Below, piece by piece: positions 36,801-50,295 of a stretch of DNA of 64,000 bases. The translations under genes were made by a program, and so were the position numbers. Origin of the DNA: Adineta ricciae. Lineage: Eukaryota; Rotifera; Eurotatoria; Adinetida; Adinetidae. The notes beneath the pieces were generated by a model, which saw nothing but the letters and a program-made list of their open reading frames with translations, ran no database searches and had not been told where the DNA came from. Every line of letters begins with the position of its first letter. The first letter of the stretch is position 1. The stretch spans positions 296,213 through 360,212 of the forward strand of contig CAJNOJ010000060.1 in assembly GCA_905250025.1 (NCBI GenBank). The letters are read 5' to 3'.

Positions 36801-39800
36801 ATTGATTATTCTAGTTGTTGATAATAACTCGACTGACGATGTTAACTCGACACAAGATCAACAAAACGAAGAAAAACAAGAATTAGTGTACGAGTCAATA
36901 ACTCCGAATGAAATAAAACTTAATAATGAAGAAAAAGAAGAAACTTCGAATCTGGTACCATCCAAAATAACTGATGACGATAATGCAAAACTCAGTAGTT
37001 CACCGGATACAACTGTTTCGCAATCTGCAACTATTGAACAGTCAGAATTTACACCGTATCACTTTCAAATAGAAGGTCGTCGACGTTTGAATACTGTTGA
37101 ACGTATGCGCGAACGTCAAACTCAAGATTCATTCGATGCCCCTGAATCACAACATCAACAAATTCAACATGAGTACACACTTAAACCTGAAGAAGTACAA
37201 GATCCCATCATACGCCGCGCTCTTGAACGTTTTGATGAAAAGAATCGTACATTAACGCAAACAAAATCAATGAATTATGATGAAATTCAAGATCCGATTA
37301 CTCGACGTGCTCTAATGCGTCTTGAATCAAACTTAAAACGAACGATTCCTCCGCCGACTGTTGATTCAAACGAACATCGGTATACTGAAAGTTACACACT
37401 CGGCTCACTGCAACCAGCTAGTGATCGCTTATCGCGTTATAAGGATTCATCACAGTTATCAGCTTTAAATAACAATAAAGCCAAATACATATCCGCACAT
37501 CAGCGTTACGGGACATCAGCAGATCCATCTGATATATCTACGACGACTAATTTCAGCACGATGGCAGAGCAGAATATTCCTGTTATGCGCGTACCGGCAC
37601 AGCCAATCTATGTGACATCGAACAGTCTTTCTCAAGCACACGAACAACAACAACAACAGCAACCTCTTAGTCAACGTCAGCGGTCGCGTTCGGAAGATAT
37701 GCTAGCAACAAAAGATCTCGTCATTGGTCAAACAACGAATCTGGACGAAATCGACACTTCAGGTCAATTACAACGAAATCGTTCATCAAACGAAATTGCG
37801 CTCACCGATTCAAATCATTTCTTACCAAACTCATTGATTAAAACGCTCGAACCACATTTTATTCGTACAACTGAATCATCGTTCACTTATGCAACTCCAA
37901 CACAATCGTATTCGGCTTACAGTTGTGAGTATACTCGACCTCGTCGAAATGCTACAGTCACATCTTCAGAAACATCGACTGATACATTTGGTGCCGAAGC
38001 GAATCAATTACCACCTAAATATCCACAATTAAATGAATCGATGCATTCATCGACATACCGACCTTCACTGGATAGTCAATATCAAACACAACCGCCATCA
38101 ATATCATCTGCTTTCGCACCTGTTCGTTCTTCGACGGCTACAACAACGGGACCCAGTACCTACTACAGTCAACAATCCTTACCAACACCTTCATATGGTG
38201 CATTTATGTCATCAAGTGGCCATAATTCAGCACCGTATTCTGAAGATCCAATGTAAGTGTGAAGTCAACCTTAAAAAAAAGCTTTGTACTATTTCTTTGT
38301 CTTTTTCAAAGTGTTCGTCGTGCGCTAGAACGATTCAATAGTCAGGTACAAAACAGTATGTTATCCACGCCTCATTATCTACCACCGAATAACTACGCTT
38401 CGCATCAAGGAAGCTTTAATGATAATTGGACCAATTCGAATCGTTCAACGCAGATGACAACAAGTACGAGTAGCAATAGTAGTGCCGGAGGTTATCAATC
38501 GATCATCGGTCGTCGTCGATATCCACGTCACGACGAACTGAACAATTCTTCGATGGACCATTCAAGTATTGGTGATGCATATTCATCATCACTCTTTAAT
38601 AACTCGTATGCAACAGCAAATTCTTATGTGAATATGTCAGATGAACCTCCTGCAATCCCGCCACGCTTTCGTCGAGAGAACTACCGATCGGATGATATCA
38701 ACGACCAATATCGACGTCATTCAATTGATGAATATCACTCCGATAATATCAATAATAATAACAATAATAATATTCTTCCTCAGCACTCTCGAGAAACATA
38801 TATTCATCATGCATATCCAGCAACGATAACTAATACGACTGGCTTTCGACCCATTGATATTCATTATAATCAACCCTATGATTCATATAATCACATATTT
38901 CACGAGCACGATGATTTTCACGAACATACTCATTCACCATCGAGTATTCATTCATCAGATGGTGCAAAACAACGCTTCGCCAGATCGAATCATATTCAAC
39001 CACCAACGAATAATGTACACAGATTACCTCCACCGATCGTCTCCGTTCGAACAAGTACTCAACCGAACGGTCGAAAATTAAATGAACAAATGGTATTAAG
39101 TAAAATATCATCCAATAATTCACAATCACCCTCAGGTATGAGCAAACATTCTTATTAGCTAAAGTGCATCATTCAAACGATCGTAATTCGATTAGTATCA
39201 TTGAGAAATGTTGAAGTATATCCGATAGATAGTGTATATATACATATGTCGAAGGACTACGGCTCATGAAAATGCCAGAAGCTTGTAATTTCATATGTTC
39301 TAGGTCAAAATCTACAGAACAATGGCAATGGGTCGGGCGATTCGGTCTTTCATCGTCTTGCCTACACTGGTACCAAAGCATCACTATCAAAATCAAGTTC
39401 GAATTCATGTTCAAATCTGCTGAACAAAGCATCGCCACAAGTGCCATCGAATCACTTGAAATCGTGTGAAATCGAATTAGATGAATCCACAAATGTGATT
39501 GAAGCAAATGATAATAGCGAACAGGTTTCATCTATGGCAAGCAAGTGTCAACGTTCGAAGTCGGTCGATGGTCGAGCACGGCTTAGAATTATCCAGGCGC
39601 GCTCGAATAATACACATACTGTGAATGACCATGATGAAAATGATTATGACGATGAAAGTAAAACAGTACCATCATCGAAATTTGTTCCTATCAACGGTCG
39701 TCGCGAAGGACAACCACCACCACCGCGTGTGCCTGTCACACCGCCGAATGCTTATCGAACCTCATCATTGAAACGTCCAACGAATGGTGCTAACATTGTA

Positions 39801-40564
39801 TATATTAAAGACAGCCCAGGAATTCGAACACAAAGCTATAATGGAGGTGCATTAGAATCTGAAAACCAGCAGCATCCACAACAAGATGTTGAAAATGATG
39901 AAAATATCTCGTATAACAATGATAATTATCAACCGAAAATATTAGAAAATCGTACACGTACATCAATTCCTGTGCATCGCTATACAGCTACTAATGGTAA
40001 TGCAACCACAACGACTAATCACATTCAACAATCAACATCAGCAGTCGCCGTTAATACGACACCGTCTCGAATCAAACCGCCAACAATGATTCCTGTCAGT
40101 CTCGAAAAACGAGATTCCAACTCATCCAACACGGATCTGAACAAGTTTGTATCAACATCCCAAACGCTATGTTCATAACACTCAGTATATTTTTTAGAAC
40201 ACCCAGACGTGCTGAGGAGCAACGTCGTTCACCGCCAAATCAACGACGAAATGTTCCTGTTTCTGTATTTGCTCCAGCTAAACTTGAAAACAAACGGCCA
40301 GCACCTGCTCCACCAACGCATGCGTATGAATCTCAACCCCAACTTTCCTATCCCGCTCGTATACCAACAACCGATACAATCTATCCAGGTAAATCCACCG
40401 AACATGATATTGAAGTGAAACTGTCATCGACGAGCGCTGATCTTAAAACATCAACTGAAGTGCCTAATCCAGCTGATAATCATGTAAATAATAACTCAGC
40501 AGCAAACAATAAAAAGATGAACGTCTTCGAACGACTCTTCCGTGGTAACAAGAAGAAAAATTAA
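30880..40564 (+). CDS. Large low-complexity protein with repeated DPI..RAL.RF motifs, function unknown
   Basis: Twelve exons join in frame to 2,179 residues: 30880-30937, 31100-31419, 31665-32249, 32336-32398, 32756-32942, 32992-33335, 34190-34265, 34661-36097, 36815-38252, 38312-39135, 39304-40144 and 40198-40564. I do not recognise the family. Residues ~90-270 look folded (IPASLVISFLRHLRNELRA; ILTLIDLLVLRVECLANEA; LIEYLYYLFTKFINDE). Most of the rest is Ser/Thr/Asn/Gln-rich or Glu/Lys-rich, with proline runs that could bind SH3 or EVH1 domains (SPPPPPAPVP, PPAIPPRFRR, QPPPPRVPVTPP). A motif of the form DPI-x-x-RAL-x-R-F/L occurs four times: NDPIALRALQRFEQ, QDPIIRRALERFDE, QDPITRRALMRLES and EDPIVRRALERFNS (the last across an intron). 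The C-terminus is basic (NVFERLFRGNKKKN). A cytoskeletal scaffold would fit but is a guess. The donor of exon 11 is weak (GTTTGT). Confidence 0.85.
34428..34442. repeat. GA dinucleotide run in an intron
   Basis: Short GA tract within intron 7 of the large low-complexity protein gene. Confidence 0.8.
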
Positions 40565-41090
40565 TTCAATTGATTTTTTTGTAGATAGCGCGTTTTCATA
40601 TTCGTTTGCGAGAATGATTGTTGCTTTGTATTCTATCCGCGTTCGCATTCTTTTCTACCGGTTGTTATCAAAACGAAATTTTCAAAAATCGAAGAAAGAT
40701 CAATCTCTACTCAATAAGAACTCTTTATAATTTGTGTTTTTTTTTAAACAAACGGTGTTCATGTTCTTCTTTATACTGTTTAACCTAAATCCTTCTCTTG
40801 CTTATAATTTCTTCATTGATATTGAAAGCACTCTGTTTTTCTCACGTTCATTTCTTTTTTTGTGTTATTTTTGTATTCTTTTTTTGATCAAAAGACATTT
40901 ATCTTTTGTCTGGACCTTAGATTAATAAATATGCCGCATACTGCGAACAGACCCTTTTCTCATACGCTGATGATTGATGTATCACCGTACTGTACTCAGG
41001 ATCAAAACAGTTCTTGCACAACGTTGTGAAACACCGTTGTATTTTTAGCATGAGATACTTCTTTTTGCGCACATTTTCAGATTCAATCAA
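40565..41090. other. Intergenic spacer
   Basis: T-rich 3' flank of the large gene. A pyrimidine-rich tract ending in TTTTCAG lies about 10 nt before the next ATG, which could be a trans- or cis-splice acceptor. No gene seen. Confidence 0.55.
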
Positions 41091-42115
41091 ATGAAACGCC
41101 AATTGGAATCAAATGAATGTAAACTTGAAAAAAGATCGAAGAATGAACCCGATGCCAACGACTTTCTGCATCTGAATGACTCTCATTTCACTGAAACCGA
41201 TTATCAAGATGCTTTTCATACAATTGCGAATAAATTAATCAATGAATATGAACTCGTTTTCAATGATCAAACAGCCTTTCGTCTACTCGAATTGGAATTT
41301 TATTTCTATCACGAACTTCGTCATTCAGATTCATTCGCACACCGACATCCGGAGCAACAGCATCATGAAAATTGGTATTTCCATCGACAAGGTACATCAG
41401 CAACAGCTAGTTACAAAGCAGGTACTTATAAGTACGCGTCTAGTTTATTTTTATTAGCATTCACGACTGATTTTCTCTCTTCAGAGGTTTAGATATCACT
41501 TTCGGTTCAACGGATGGTTCATCCTACGGTGGAATTCTAATTCGCTCGATAAAAAATCTCGAAACGGATGAAATCTACGAAGGCAGCTGTTTAGTTGTCA
41601 ATGCTATATTAGAATTATGTAAGAGTAAAACAATCAAAGATCTTGTCGAACTAAAATTACTGAAGAACTTGAATGTTTTCAACCGAAATTCGTTTATTTA
41701 TTTACGACCAAGCCCTGCTATTGAATCAAAAGAACTCATTGCATCACCACGTGTAGGACTGACTTTGAAAGTACCTTCGCTCGATCGTGAGCGATTCCTT
41801 TTTCGTCCCTATCGATTTACACCCAAAGATTATTATCCTGCCAAAATGCGCGCTACAATTATGTTAGCATTAGCCGTGGAGAAATACTTCCATACAAAAC
41901 AGGGCAAGTTTACTGACTATGCCAATGATATAGGTCAGCAATTCGACATGCGTTCCGGAACAATTACGACTAATTTGAAAGACTTTCAAGTTGGATACGA
42001 AACGAATACGTCGAAGAAGACTTCACCACTAGTCGATTATCACAAGAAAACGTGGACGGCGGCGGATATAGCCAAAGCATATGGCATTTGGGTTCAAAAA
42101 TACCGAACAAATTAG
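41091..42115 (+). CDS. Conserved protein of unknown function (319 aa)
   Basis: Two exons, 41091-41421 and 41487-42115, join in frame (AAA GCA G / GT TTA GAT). The N-terminus is charged (MKRQLESNECKLEKRSKNEP), followed by FHTIANKLINEYELVFNDQT, an EFYFYHELRHSDSFAH segment, and a well-formed core: HHENWYFHRQG, YKAG/GLDITFGSTDGSSYGG, ILIRSIKNLETDEIYEGSC, LVVNAILEL, then IASPRVGLTLKVP, FRPYRFTPKDYYPAKMRAT and a helical C-terminus. The GLDITFG...GGILIRSI...GPRVGL layout is vaguely like alkyl-base DNA glycosylases of the MPG fold, but I cannot show conserved catalytic residues, so this is a weak hypothesis. Balanced composition and clean splice sites indicate a real gene. Confidence 0.75.
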
Positions 42116-44376
42116 CGTTTTCCAATTGTTGTTTTTCTGCGTCTTTGCATGACATACTTTCCTGTGGCCTTTTCTCCATTTTCTATAATTAAAGGAACGA
42201 GTTTTTTTTTTAATACAAAAGTGCATTTGAAAATGTCTTCCGTTGAATTAAGTTCGCATCGTCGAAGATATCTCTATAAGAGGATGAGAAACAAGCAGGC
42301 AACTATTTCTCTTCAAAGGTATTTTTAGTCCGAACGATTCGTTTCCTTTCTCGACAAAATCATGAAATACATGTTCAGCGTGTCTCACTCGAACAGATCT
42401 TATTAATGAAACGACGCGGACTGAAGCAGAATATTCCTGCCGATTAGAACAGGAATAATGTCTCAGTAAATAGCATTTTTTGTCAATGATTATTTCTTAT
42501 CACCATTACCGATCGCTTTTTTTTCCTTTAAAGACCGTCAATTGCATAAGTACAGAGAGACACTTGTAAATATGTTTTTTCCTCTGTCAGTTGCGCACTA
42601 GACAACTACAATCACATGCTCACTAATGCGCAACAAACATCGATCATACATCTAATCAGTGTATCGTCCTGGTCTTATTTATTTTTACATATCATAGTTC
42701 ACCTTTTTTCATTCATTATAACATACTTTCTTTCCCTGCTCCTATCACTGACAATCAATCATGATTCATTATTACAGTTGCATATCATCGATATCATTCT
42801 GATCGTATTCATGCACGTGGGTAACGATCAAAAGAAATAACGTGAAAACACATGAATGAATATTTTACAAAAGCGCCGCATATTATCAGGTGCATATATG
42901 CGAGTCACTCATCCAATCGACAGATATGACAGATGAATCTGTTTTTCTCATCTATTCTTAAAATCAAGGTGAATAGATGATGAAAAACAAAGTGCAAATA
43001 TTATGGTATTCGGTAACAGGTTTTCGAAAATCAGAGAGAAATTTGAGAAATAAGACAGCTGGTATTCTCGCATCATCTTTCCTTGACCTCAACAGTATGC
43101 GTACGGATGAGGGTTCGATATAGATGAATAAATAAATATAAATACGAGAGTATATTTATTTACGTCATTACAGTTTGAGATGGTAGTCATCTGATAAGTT
43201 GAATAGCCGGAAGGAGTGTTGATAGAGAAATCTAAGGAAAAAAAACAACTGACAATATATGACTCATAAAAATGTCTGTCGGTACTACGGTCGCACTGGC
43301 TTGGCATGTTGCCATCAGCTGTGTCTTCCGTTTTCTTTTCTTTTTCTACCCTTCTTCGGTTTCATTTGCTTTTTTTCCCTCTTCGCTGATAAATACATCT
43401 ATTCTGATAAGAATACAATGTCGATAAGAATATTTGTTCTATATGGCAGATGAGAGATGTGTTAAGTTTCACTCATATTACATAACTTATTTGCTCATCT
43501 GCTACGCTTGACAATCCTCGTCCTCGAATCCCAGCGATGTTTTTCTCTTCGCTCTCTTTCTCTCTCTTCTACGCAGTTCTTTATCACTCCTTTTCTTTTC
43601 TGACATTACTAGCGATGATCTAAAAATGTAATTATGTAAGTATTCTGTTTTCTCTCTTCCCATCGCGTTTTTCCTTACTGTGTAAGCGACAAAAATAGCG
43701 AACTTTTCTCGACGTCGGGTTCGACCATAAGGTCGCGTAGCGTAGAAAACAAGACGGAGTGCTTGCGCAGACGCCCAGTTACGGCTCAAGAGAGAAAAGA
43801 AAAAAATGGAGAAAACAAATGCGCGAGCGCATGCGGGTTGAAAAAATACGAATAACAGCATACTACTGGTGGGAGGAGAGTATATGTGTAAAGGCGACAC
43901 ACGGGCAATGTAAAAGGGAAAAAGAAGGACATAAAACAGACCAAGAATGTGCACTGCGTTCGCACACCATCATCACTACTACCAATCACACACGTGTATA
44001 TTTCGAGGCGAACTTTCTTTTTCTTTTTTTCTCTTCTTTTTCTTACATGCGTACTAACATGAAATTCAACTCTCGACTATTTTTGTGTCGTTTTTCAGAA
44101 CATTGAATTAATTCATCTAAATTCGATCTCATCAACAACAACAATTCGTATTCGATGAAGACTCTCAATGTGACAATACTCAACTGAGAAGTAGACAAAA
44201 GGTATTGCTTTGCGTCTTGAATTTCAATCGTTTAGAATCGATCATCGTTGGTCCCTTTGCCTTTTCTTCTCTCGATCTGTCATACAAAATTTGCCTATTT
44301 TTAACCGCCAATTGATGATTAGTACTCAGTTTTCTCCTTAAATGATTTTTATACTATTATTCGAACAGAATATATC

Positions 44377-44407
44377 CATATGTATACATTCTCGATGTAT
44401 ACATATG
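44377..44407. repeat. Perfect 13-bp inverted repeat with 5-nt loop
   Basis: The arm CATATGTATACAT (44377-44389) and its exact complement ATGTATACATATG (44395-44407) flank TCTCG. Each arm is itself partly palindromic. It could extrude as a cruciform or be a protein-binding site; no transposon sequence is seen around it. Confidence 0.85.
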
Positions 44408-45592
44408 ATGTAATTATGCATATATAACGTGTTTAATTTGATTACTACGTTATTTTTCTTCTCCTACTACTACTACTCTATTGTTTCGTCAGCTTCAATA
44501 GTAATGAAAAGGTACTTTTTCCCGATGATGAATATCTATTGATTGTCATCTTCGGATTTACTCTTTTTTTCCCTCACTCTTACATTACATTCGATTCCAT
44601 TCTAGGGTTATATACTATGCACCAACTGTTGTAGGTCATGCACTCTGATATATAAACGACGCCATTTTCACTCTGTTGAAAAAAAAATCTAATTACTCAT
44701 ACTGTTTTCATGAACTACTGTATCACTTAATACGCATTGTCTTTCATTCTTATTTTAATATCAGAGATCTCCTGATAGTTAACAATTTTGATATTTACCC
44801 TGAGAGTTACATGCAACTGTTGACTCACGAGAGTGTATTATGTGAAGGCTGATAGGTTATCAACTATGATATCAAGTAAAAACGACGCGAAGAAAAGAAT
44901 CAACTTCATTTATGTTTACGGCAGAAAAGTTCGTCTACACTAGTTACACGAGCAGACATGTATGTGTGTGCTGGAAAGAAACAAAACACAAGGAGAAAAA
45001 AAAGGTTCGAGAACCTCTTGTCCTTTGTAAGAAAAAGTGCTTTTATAACGTATTTATCGATTGATTAAAAAGCAAGAGTATCTCGAGATGATGATCTTCT
45101 TCTTCTCGCTTTTTTTCTTTCCTCTTGAGCCGCTATTTTGTTCAGACATATTTTTGTCATTTCTTTTTCTCTAATTAGATATTTCATCGTTGTATCTAGA
45201 CGCCTCATTTCAATGTTATTAGTCAAGTACGCGTTGGATATAAATACGAAACTAATTTATGCGTCGTATTTTCTTCTTCTTCGCCATCTTTTTCCTTGAT
45301 TCAATGGCGAATGTAGATGTGATAGTGACGTGTTTATATATTGAAGGACTTGTTGACCTTTTCAACAGCTGCAGTTTTCATCAGCAAACCTTCAGCATGA
45401 CAAGATATTTTGCCAAATTCTCTCTCAGACTATTTTCAGCTCTTAATAACTATCTCATGCGAGATTACACGCATTTATAGACGTCAAATAATGATAGACA
45501 TTCGATGTTACAATGCAAAATGATCGTTGAATCAATAGTTACTTTAATATATGTCCAATCTATACGATAAATAGGTAAAAAAAGGAAGAAGT

Positions 45593-45616
45593 CAACACAC
45601 ACACATATATATATAT
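45593..45616. repeat. AC/AT dinucleotide microsatellite
   Basis: A run of AC units passing directly into AT units in non-coding sequence. Confidence 0.8.
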
Positions 45617-46044
45617 GCATGAGTCAGGGCCACAACTATTTACATTCGTACTTGCCAATTTTTTTTCCTATTTCTATTTCTTTACATACTCGCATCATCA
45701 TCATCGTCGTCATCATGTCTTGACGATAGGTATGGATGTGTATGTTCTTTCTTCTTTTTCTTTTCTCTATGTAATGTTTGACACGTTTACTTGCATTACT
45801 GATGAAGCAGAAACACTCAGAAATGGCAAGTCGTGAAAAAAGAATAACGAAAGATAGAAATATTGATGGAGAAGTTAATTTTAGGAACGTCATATTCTTT
45901 GACCTTATTAATGTGCAGTCTGAAATAAAAACGCACACATTGATGTTGTTCTTTGTGTTTTAGATTGTTATCAACAACGTGTATTTATTTCACAATTTTC
46001 CTTCGAAATAAACCTCGCATTTGGGCGAGGCTTAGCATGCGAGA

Positions 46045-49000
46045 ATGAGTTTCACATCTGACGAAGTCAATTATCTTATTTATCGGTATTTAGCAGAATC
46101 AGGTATGATATATTTTCGTCACGTTCTTTTGTATGTGTATATACGTGTGTTTTTTCTGACCTTTGCCTTTGAGTCTCATTTTCCGCCTCGTAGCCATATT
46201 TGAGTTAGATGTGAGTAACGAGAAAAAAGGAATGTAAAAATCTTGATAGAAAAGTATATACCTGTGCGTTCGCCGACGTGTATGTAATGTGAGGGGAGAG
46301 GGTGAGGGAAAAACCTGATGTTGTTCTTGTTGAAAGTGTAAATTCATTTCCTTTTTCTTTTCATTTTAATTTCATTTATTTGCTTTGTAAAGTTTGTTTT
46401 TCTCAGAACTCGGATAGTTAAAGTTCATATGACGCCAATCTATAAATAGTACATTTTTCTCGAGATGTTATTTTACTATCCTTTGATAAAAATCTTTTAC
46501 GTCGTTTCTTTTTTGTTGTTGTTATCGCCGTCGTCATTTACGCTCTCTCGAACGGCATGTTCTTGCATACAAATAGGTTGTTTTTTCTTCTCCTTTTGTT
46601 CTCGTTATCAAGTGTGTGTGTTTTCTCTTTACGTCGAGTCTCGATAGTGTGCATGTGCTCTCTAGTTAAAAAAAAACGAAGAAATGAAAATGAGGTCGTT
46701 TAGGGAACAAACAAACATACATCCTTGATAATAATAATGTTCTACTTGATGAAAGACTGCTTGTTGTAATGCTTTTACGGATAATCACAGTCATCCAGTC
46801 TTGACAGTCATTTACTTGAATGACAAAGTCTACTTAGCGAAAGAGTAACAAGCAAGCGCATGTAAAATTATGTACTCAGATTTATTTCCGAAGACAGAAG
46901 TACTTTACATGCTTTTCTATCTGTCATAAAATTAGAATACAATCAATATAGGCGAACAATCGACAAAACAAATACAAACAGCATATATTTACTGTTTCTT
47001 TTGTCTCTCTCTGTAGGATTTGTTCATTCAGCTTATTTATTTGGTCTTGAAAGTCATATTGCTCATACATCAATCACTGGCAATATTGTTCCACCAGGTG
47101 CTCTCCTATCCCTTATGCAAAAGGGTCTCTACTATACCGAAGCTGAATTATGTATTGGCGACGTAAGTTAATATGCAGATGGCGTTGTCTTTCTACCCTA
47201 TCGAGCAGATTTCTAATCACCGGTTTTCTTCTGTCGAAACGGGTTATTTTAAGAGTATTTCTTTGGATTCATTTGTTTTAAAAAAAGGGCGTCTGTTGTT
47301 CTTTTCTGGCTAAGATATAACACACGGTCACTCTGTTTTCATTTGAAAACACCGTGCGGAATGGCTATCGAGACATTTCGGACGCATAATCTTTGGAAAT
47401 CGGAGCAGTTGATTCCTTCAATCGGCGCTCCATTCTATGACTCAACCTTTCTGTTTAGGATGGACAAGAGCGAACATGTGAGAATTTAAGTTTAATCGAT
47501 GCAGTAGTACCCGAGATCGTCGAAACACGTCGTAGAGAACTTCATCAGCAGCAACAACAATCGTCAACATCGTCGTCGTCATCGACAGGTCCAACCGTAA
47601 AAACGGACTCGAAATCGTCGTCTCGGACTCATATTCATTCGTTGGCGCCTAATGAGAAAGCTCGCTCACCAATGCATCCTGTAACGAACACTTCGCCACA
47701 ATCTACGAATTCTACGATAACTGACCGTTCAAATATGGATTCCAGTTCAGTAAATGGAGGAATAAATCATTCGAATTCTTCATCAGCCGACCCTGCCTCA
47801 ATGTCATTAAAGATGTTCAATGCATCATTACCAGGACATTCACACTCGCCTGCCAGTACTCATTCGCATTATTCTCATACTCATCCGCCTTCGTCCTCTT
47901 CTCATACGAACACCCATCAATCGTCAACAAGCACGGGAAATTATCCTGCCATCCCCAATGGAAATGATAACAGTTCTCATTCGTCTTATTCTAATAGTAC
48001 AAATCATATTGCCAGTATGCGAAAAAACTCGTTTTTCATTCATATTGTCGCCTTTGATTTTTTGTGATTTCTAGTACCGAAACATGAGCCGATGGATTAC
48101 GAAACTATGAGTAATATTCATCATCATTCTCATTATTCAGGAAATTCGACATCGAATTCTTTGCCTACACTGCCGGGCTCATTGAGTAACACTAACAATA
48201 CGGTGGTGAATGGTTCCGTTGAAATTCCACCGAATCGTGTGACGGTTTTACGTGGTCATGAATCGGAAGTGTTCATATGCGCATGGAATCCCACTCATGA
48301 TCTACTAGCATCCGGTTCAGGAGATTCAACAGCTCGTATCTGGAATCTACAAGGTACACGCGAGCCGGAAATGGTTCTAAGACATTGCATTCGACGAGGC
48401 GATACCCAGGTGCCAAGCAATAAAGATGTGACCAGTCTCGATTGGAATGTAAGTATCAGGAAAAAAAGCAATCATTCGAGTGACTCTGAACCGAATTTGT
48501 CGATTTTGATTTTTAGCCATCGGGCACTCAACTGGCGACCGGCAGTTATGATGGTTACGCTCGGATATGGTCATCTGATGGTAATCTAGCTAGTACACTT
48601 GGTCAACACAAAGGTCCAATTTTTGCCTTGAAATGGAACAAGAAAGGCAACTATATTCTATCAGCCGGTGTCGATCGTACGACCATTATTTGGGATGCTA
48701 ACTCTGGGCACTGCGAACAACAGTTTGCTTTTCATACAGCACCTGCACTCGATGTCGATTGGCAATCGGATATCACATTTGCATCATGTTCAACTGATCA
48801 AAAGATTCATGTATGTCGATTAGGTGAACAAAAACCTGTGAAAACATTCCACGGACATCAAAATGAAGTCAATGCAATTAAATGGGATCCCCAAGGACGA
48901 TTACTTGCTTCATGTTCAGATGATATGAGTCTAAAAGTAGGACAGCGTTTTACGAAAGCTTTTAGTCATAGTCGATCTTGATTTTAGATCTGGAATATGA

Positions 49001-49572
49001 CAAAAGATACACCTGTTCATAATTTACAAGCACATAATAAAGAAATCTATACAATTAAATGGAGTCCGACTGGTCCTGGAACTATGAATCCAAATGCTAA
49101 TCTACTTCTTGCTAGGTAAATCACTACTGTGTGAATTGTTTTTATGGAATGAAACGTGTACTTGTCTTCTAGTGCATCATTCGATTCAACAGTACGTTTA
49201 TGGGATGTGGAACGCGGCACTTGCCAGAGTACACTCGTGAAACATTCAGAACCTGTCTATTCCGTCTCATTCAGTCCTGATGGTCGATTACTTGCCACTG
49301 GTTCATTTGATAAAGCTATTTATATATGGGATATAGCCGTGAGTTTGTTGACCTTTTCTGTGATTGAAATTAACGAAATGTGTATGTAGAGAGGTGAAAT
49401 TGTACACAGTTACCGAGGAACTGGTGGTATTTTTGAAGTTTGTTGGAACAGTCGAGGCACACGAGTAGGCGCGAGTGCATCAGATGGAACAGTAAGTACC
49501 ACTGAACATGTTTTCGAGTAACGATCGTTTTCTTCGTATTTCAAGGTGTGCGTACTTGATCTGCGCAAATAG
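46045..49572 (+). CDS. TBL1XR1: TBL1-type F-box-like/WD40 corepressor subunit, copy B (complete)
   Basis: The complete gene has 658 residues in nine exons: 46045-46102, 47017-47162, 47459-48014, 48075-48448, 48517-48936, 48988-49115, 49173-49338, 49390-49491 and 49546-49572. Exon 1 encodes the start of the LisH motif ([19 protein letters not shown]), close to the vertebrate MSISSDEVNFLVYRYLQES, which fixes the start. The F-box-like region, a Q/S/H/N-rich linker of about 190 residues, and eight WD40 repeats follow ([79 protein letters not shown]). Family members bridge nuclear receptors, HDAC3 and the ubiquitin system. It differs from copy A by one fewer Gln codon in the linker and scattered, mostly silent, changes. 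Intron 1 is 914 nt, unusually long for this window. Confidence 0.96.
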
Positions 49573-50295
49573 AATCGAACGAACTTCAACTACCATTAGA
49601 TCAATCTGGTATTTTTTTTTCATTCAACTTTTTTTACATCCTTTCTCTTTCCTTTCTTCATTCTTTCTTTCCTGTTCATACATACAAAAACAAAATACTC
49701 CTCCTTGTTTGATTTTTCTCCTCGTATTTTATTGTTATCTGTTGTTTGTTCATTGATTGTTTCGAGAAAAAAAACCATACAAACCAGAACTGTCAACATC
49801 CCTTCTACAACGATGATCTCACAGAACATAGAACATTTGTTTCTCTTTTTTTTCCTATTCCTTTTCTCCATTTGCACATACATATGTATGAAGTTTTTTT
49901 CTCTTCGGTTGGCTTCTATCTATCTTGAGCCGTTTGTTTGTATTTGCCTGTCAATCGGTTTTATCTTCTTCTTCTTCTTCATTTTTCTTTCTTTCGAGAA
50001 CTTCAAACGGCAGTGATACGTATGTGTGTGTGTGTCTGACTTTATTTCTGTCTCGGTTTTACATGTACTTATGTATATGATGATGAGCTCGTGTTCCATT
50101 ATAAATATTTCATTTCATACGAGCATACAGATGACGACATAAACAAAGGAAAAATAAACACGCTTTTCTTTTTCTATTATTTGGAACAAAAAACGAAAAT
50201 TGATCGACATCGCTTCTTACGAGCTTATGAAAAACAGCTGTTTGTCAATGTCGCCGATGAATGTATTTGTATAAAAATTTTCAATCAGAAATTTT
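49573..50295. other. 3' flank between convergent genes, copy B
   Basis: Counterpart of 3410-4126: T-rich 3' UTR sequence with TTC runs and a short TG run, small indels relative to copy A, and no gene. Confidence 0.7.

Larger units (their letters stand above)
42116..46044. other. 3.9 kb intergenic region upstream of TBL1-type copy B
   Basis: I find no convincing gene. An open frame at 43502-43954 (minus) is low-complexity, ending in a Lys/Arg-rich stretch, and has no recognisable domain. A CpG-richer patch at about 43730-43850 stands out from the AT-rich surroundings and might be a promoter. A perfect 13-bp inverted repeat is at 44377-44407 and an AC/AT dinucleotide tract at 45593-45616. Only the last part could be compared with copy A, because the window begins inside the duplicated block. 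Confidence 0.6.

Noticed and set aside
43502..43954. A 150-codon minus-strand frame ending in a Lys/Arg-rich stretch
   Set aside because: Phe/Ser/Leu-rich low-complexity sequence, overlapped by open frames on the other strand, no domain and no splice partners.
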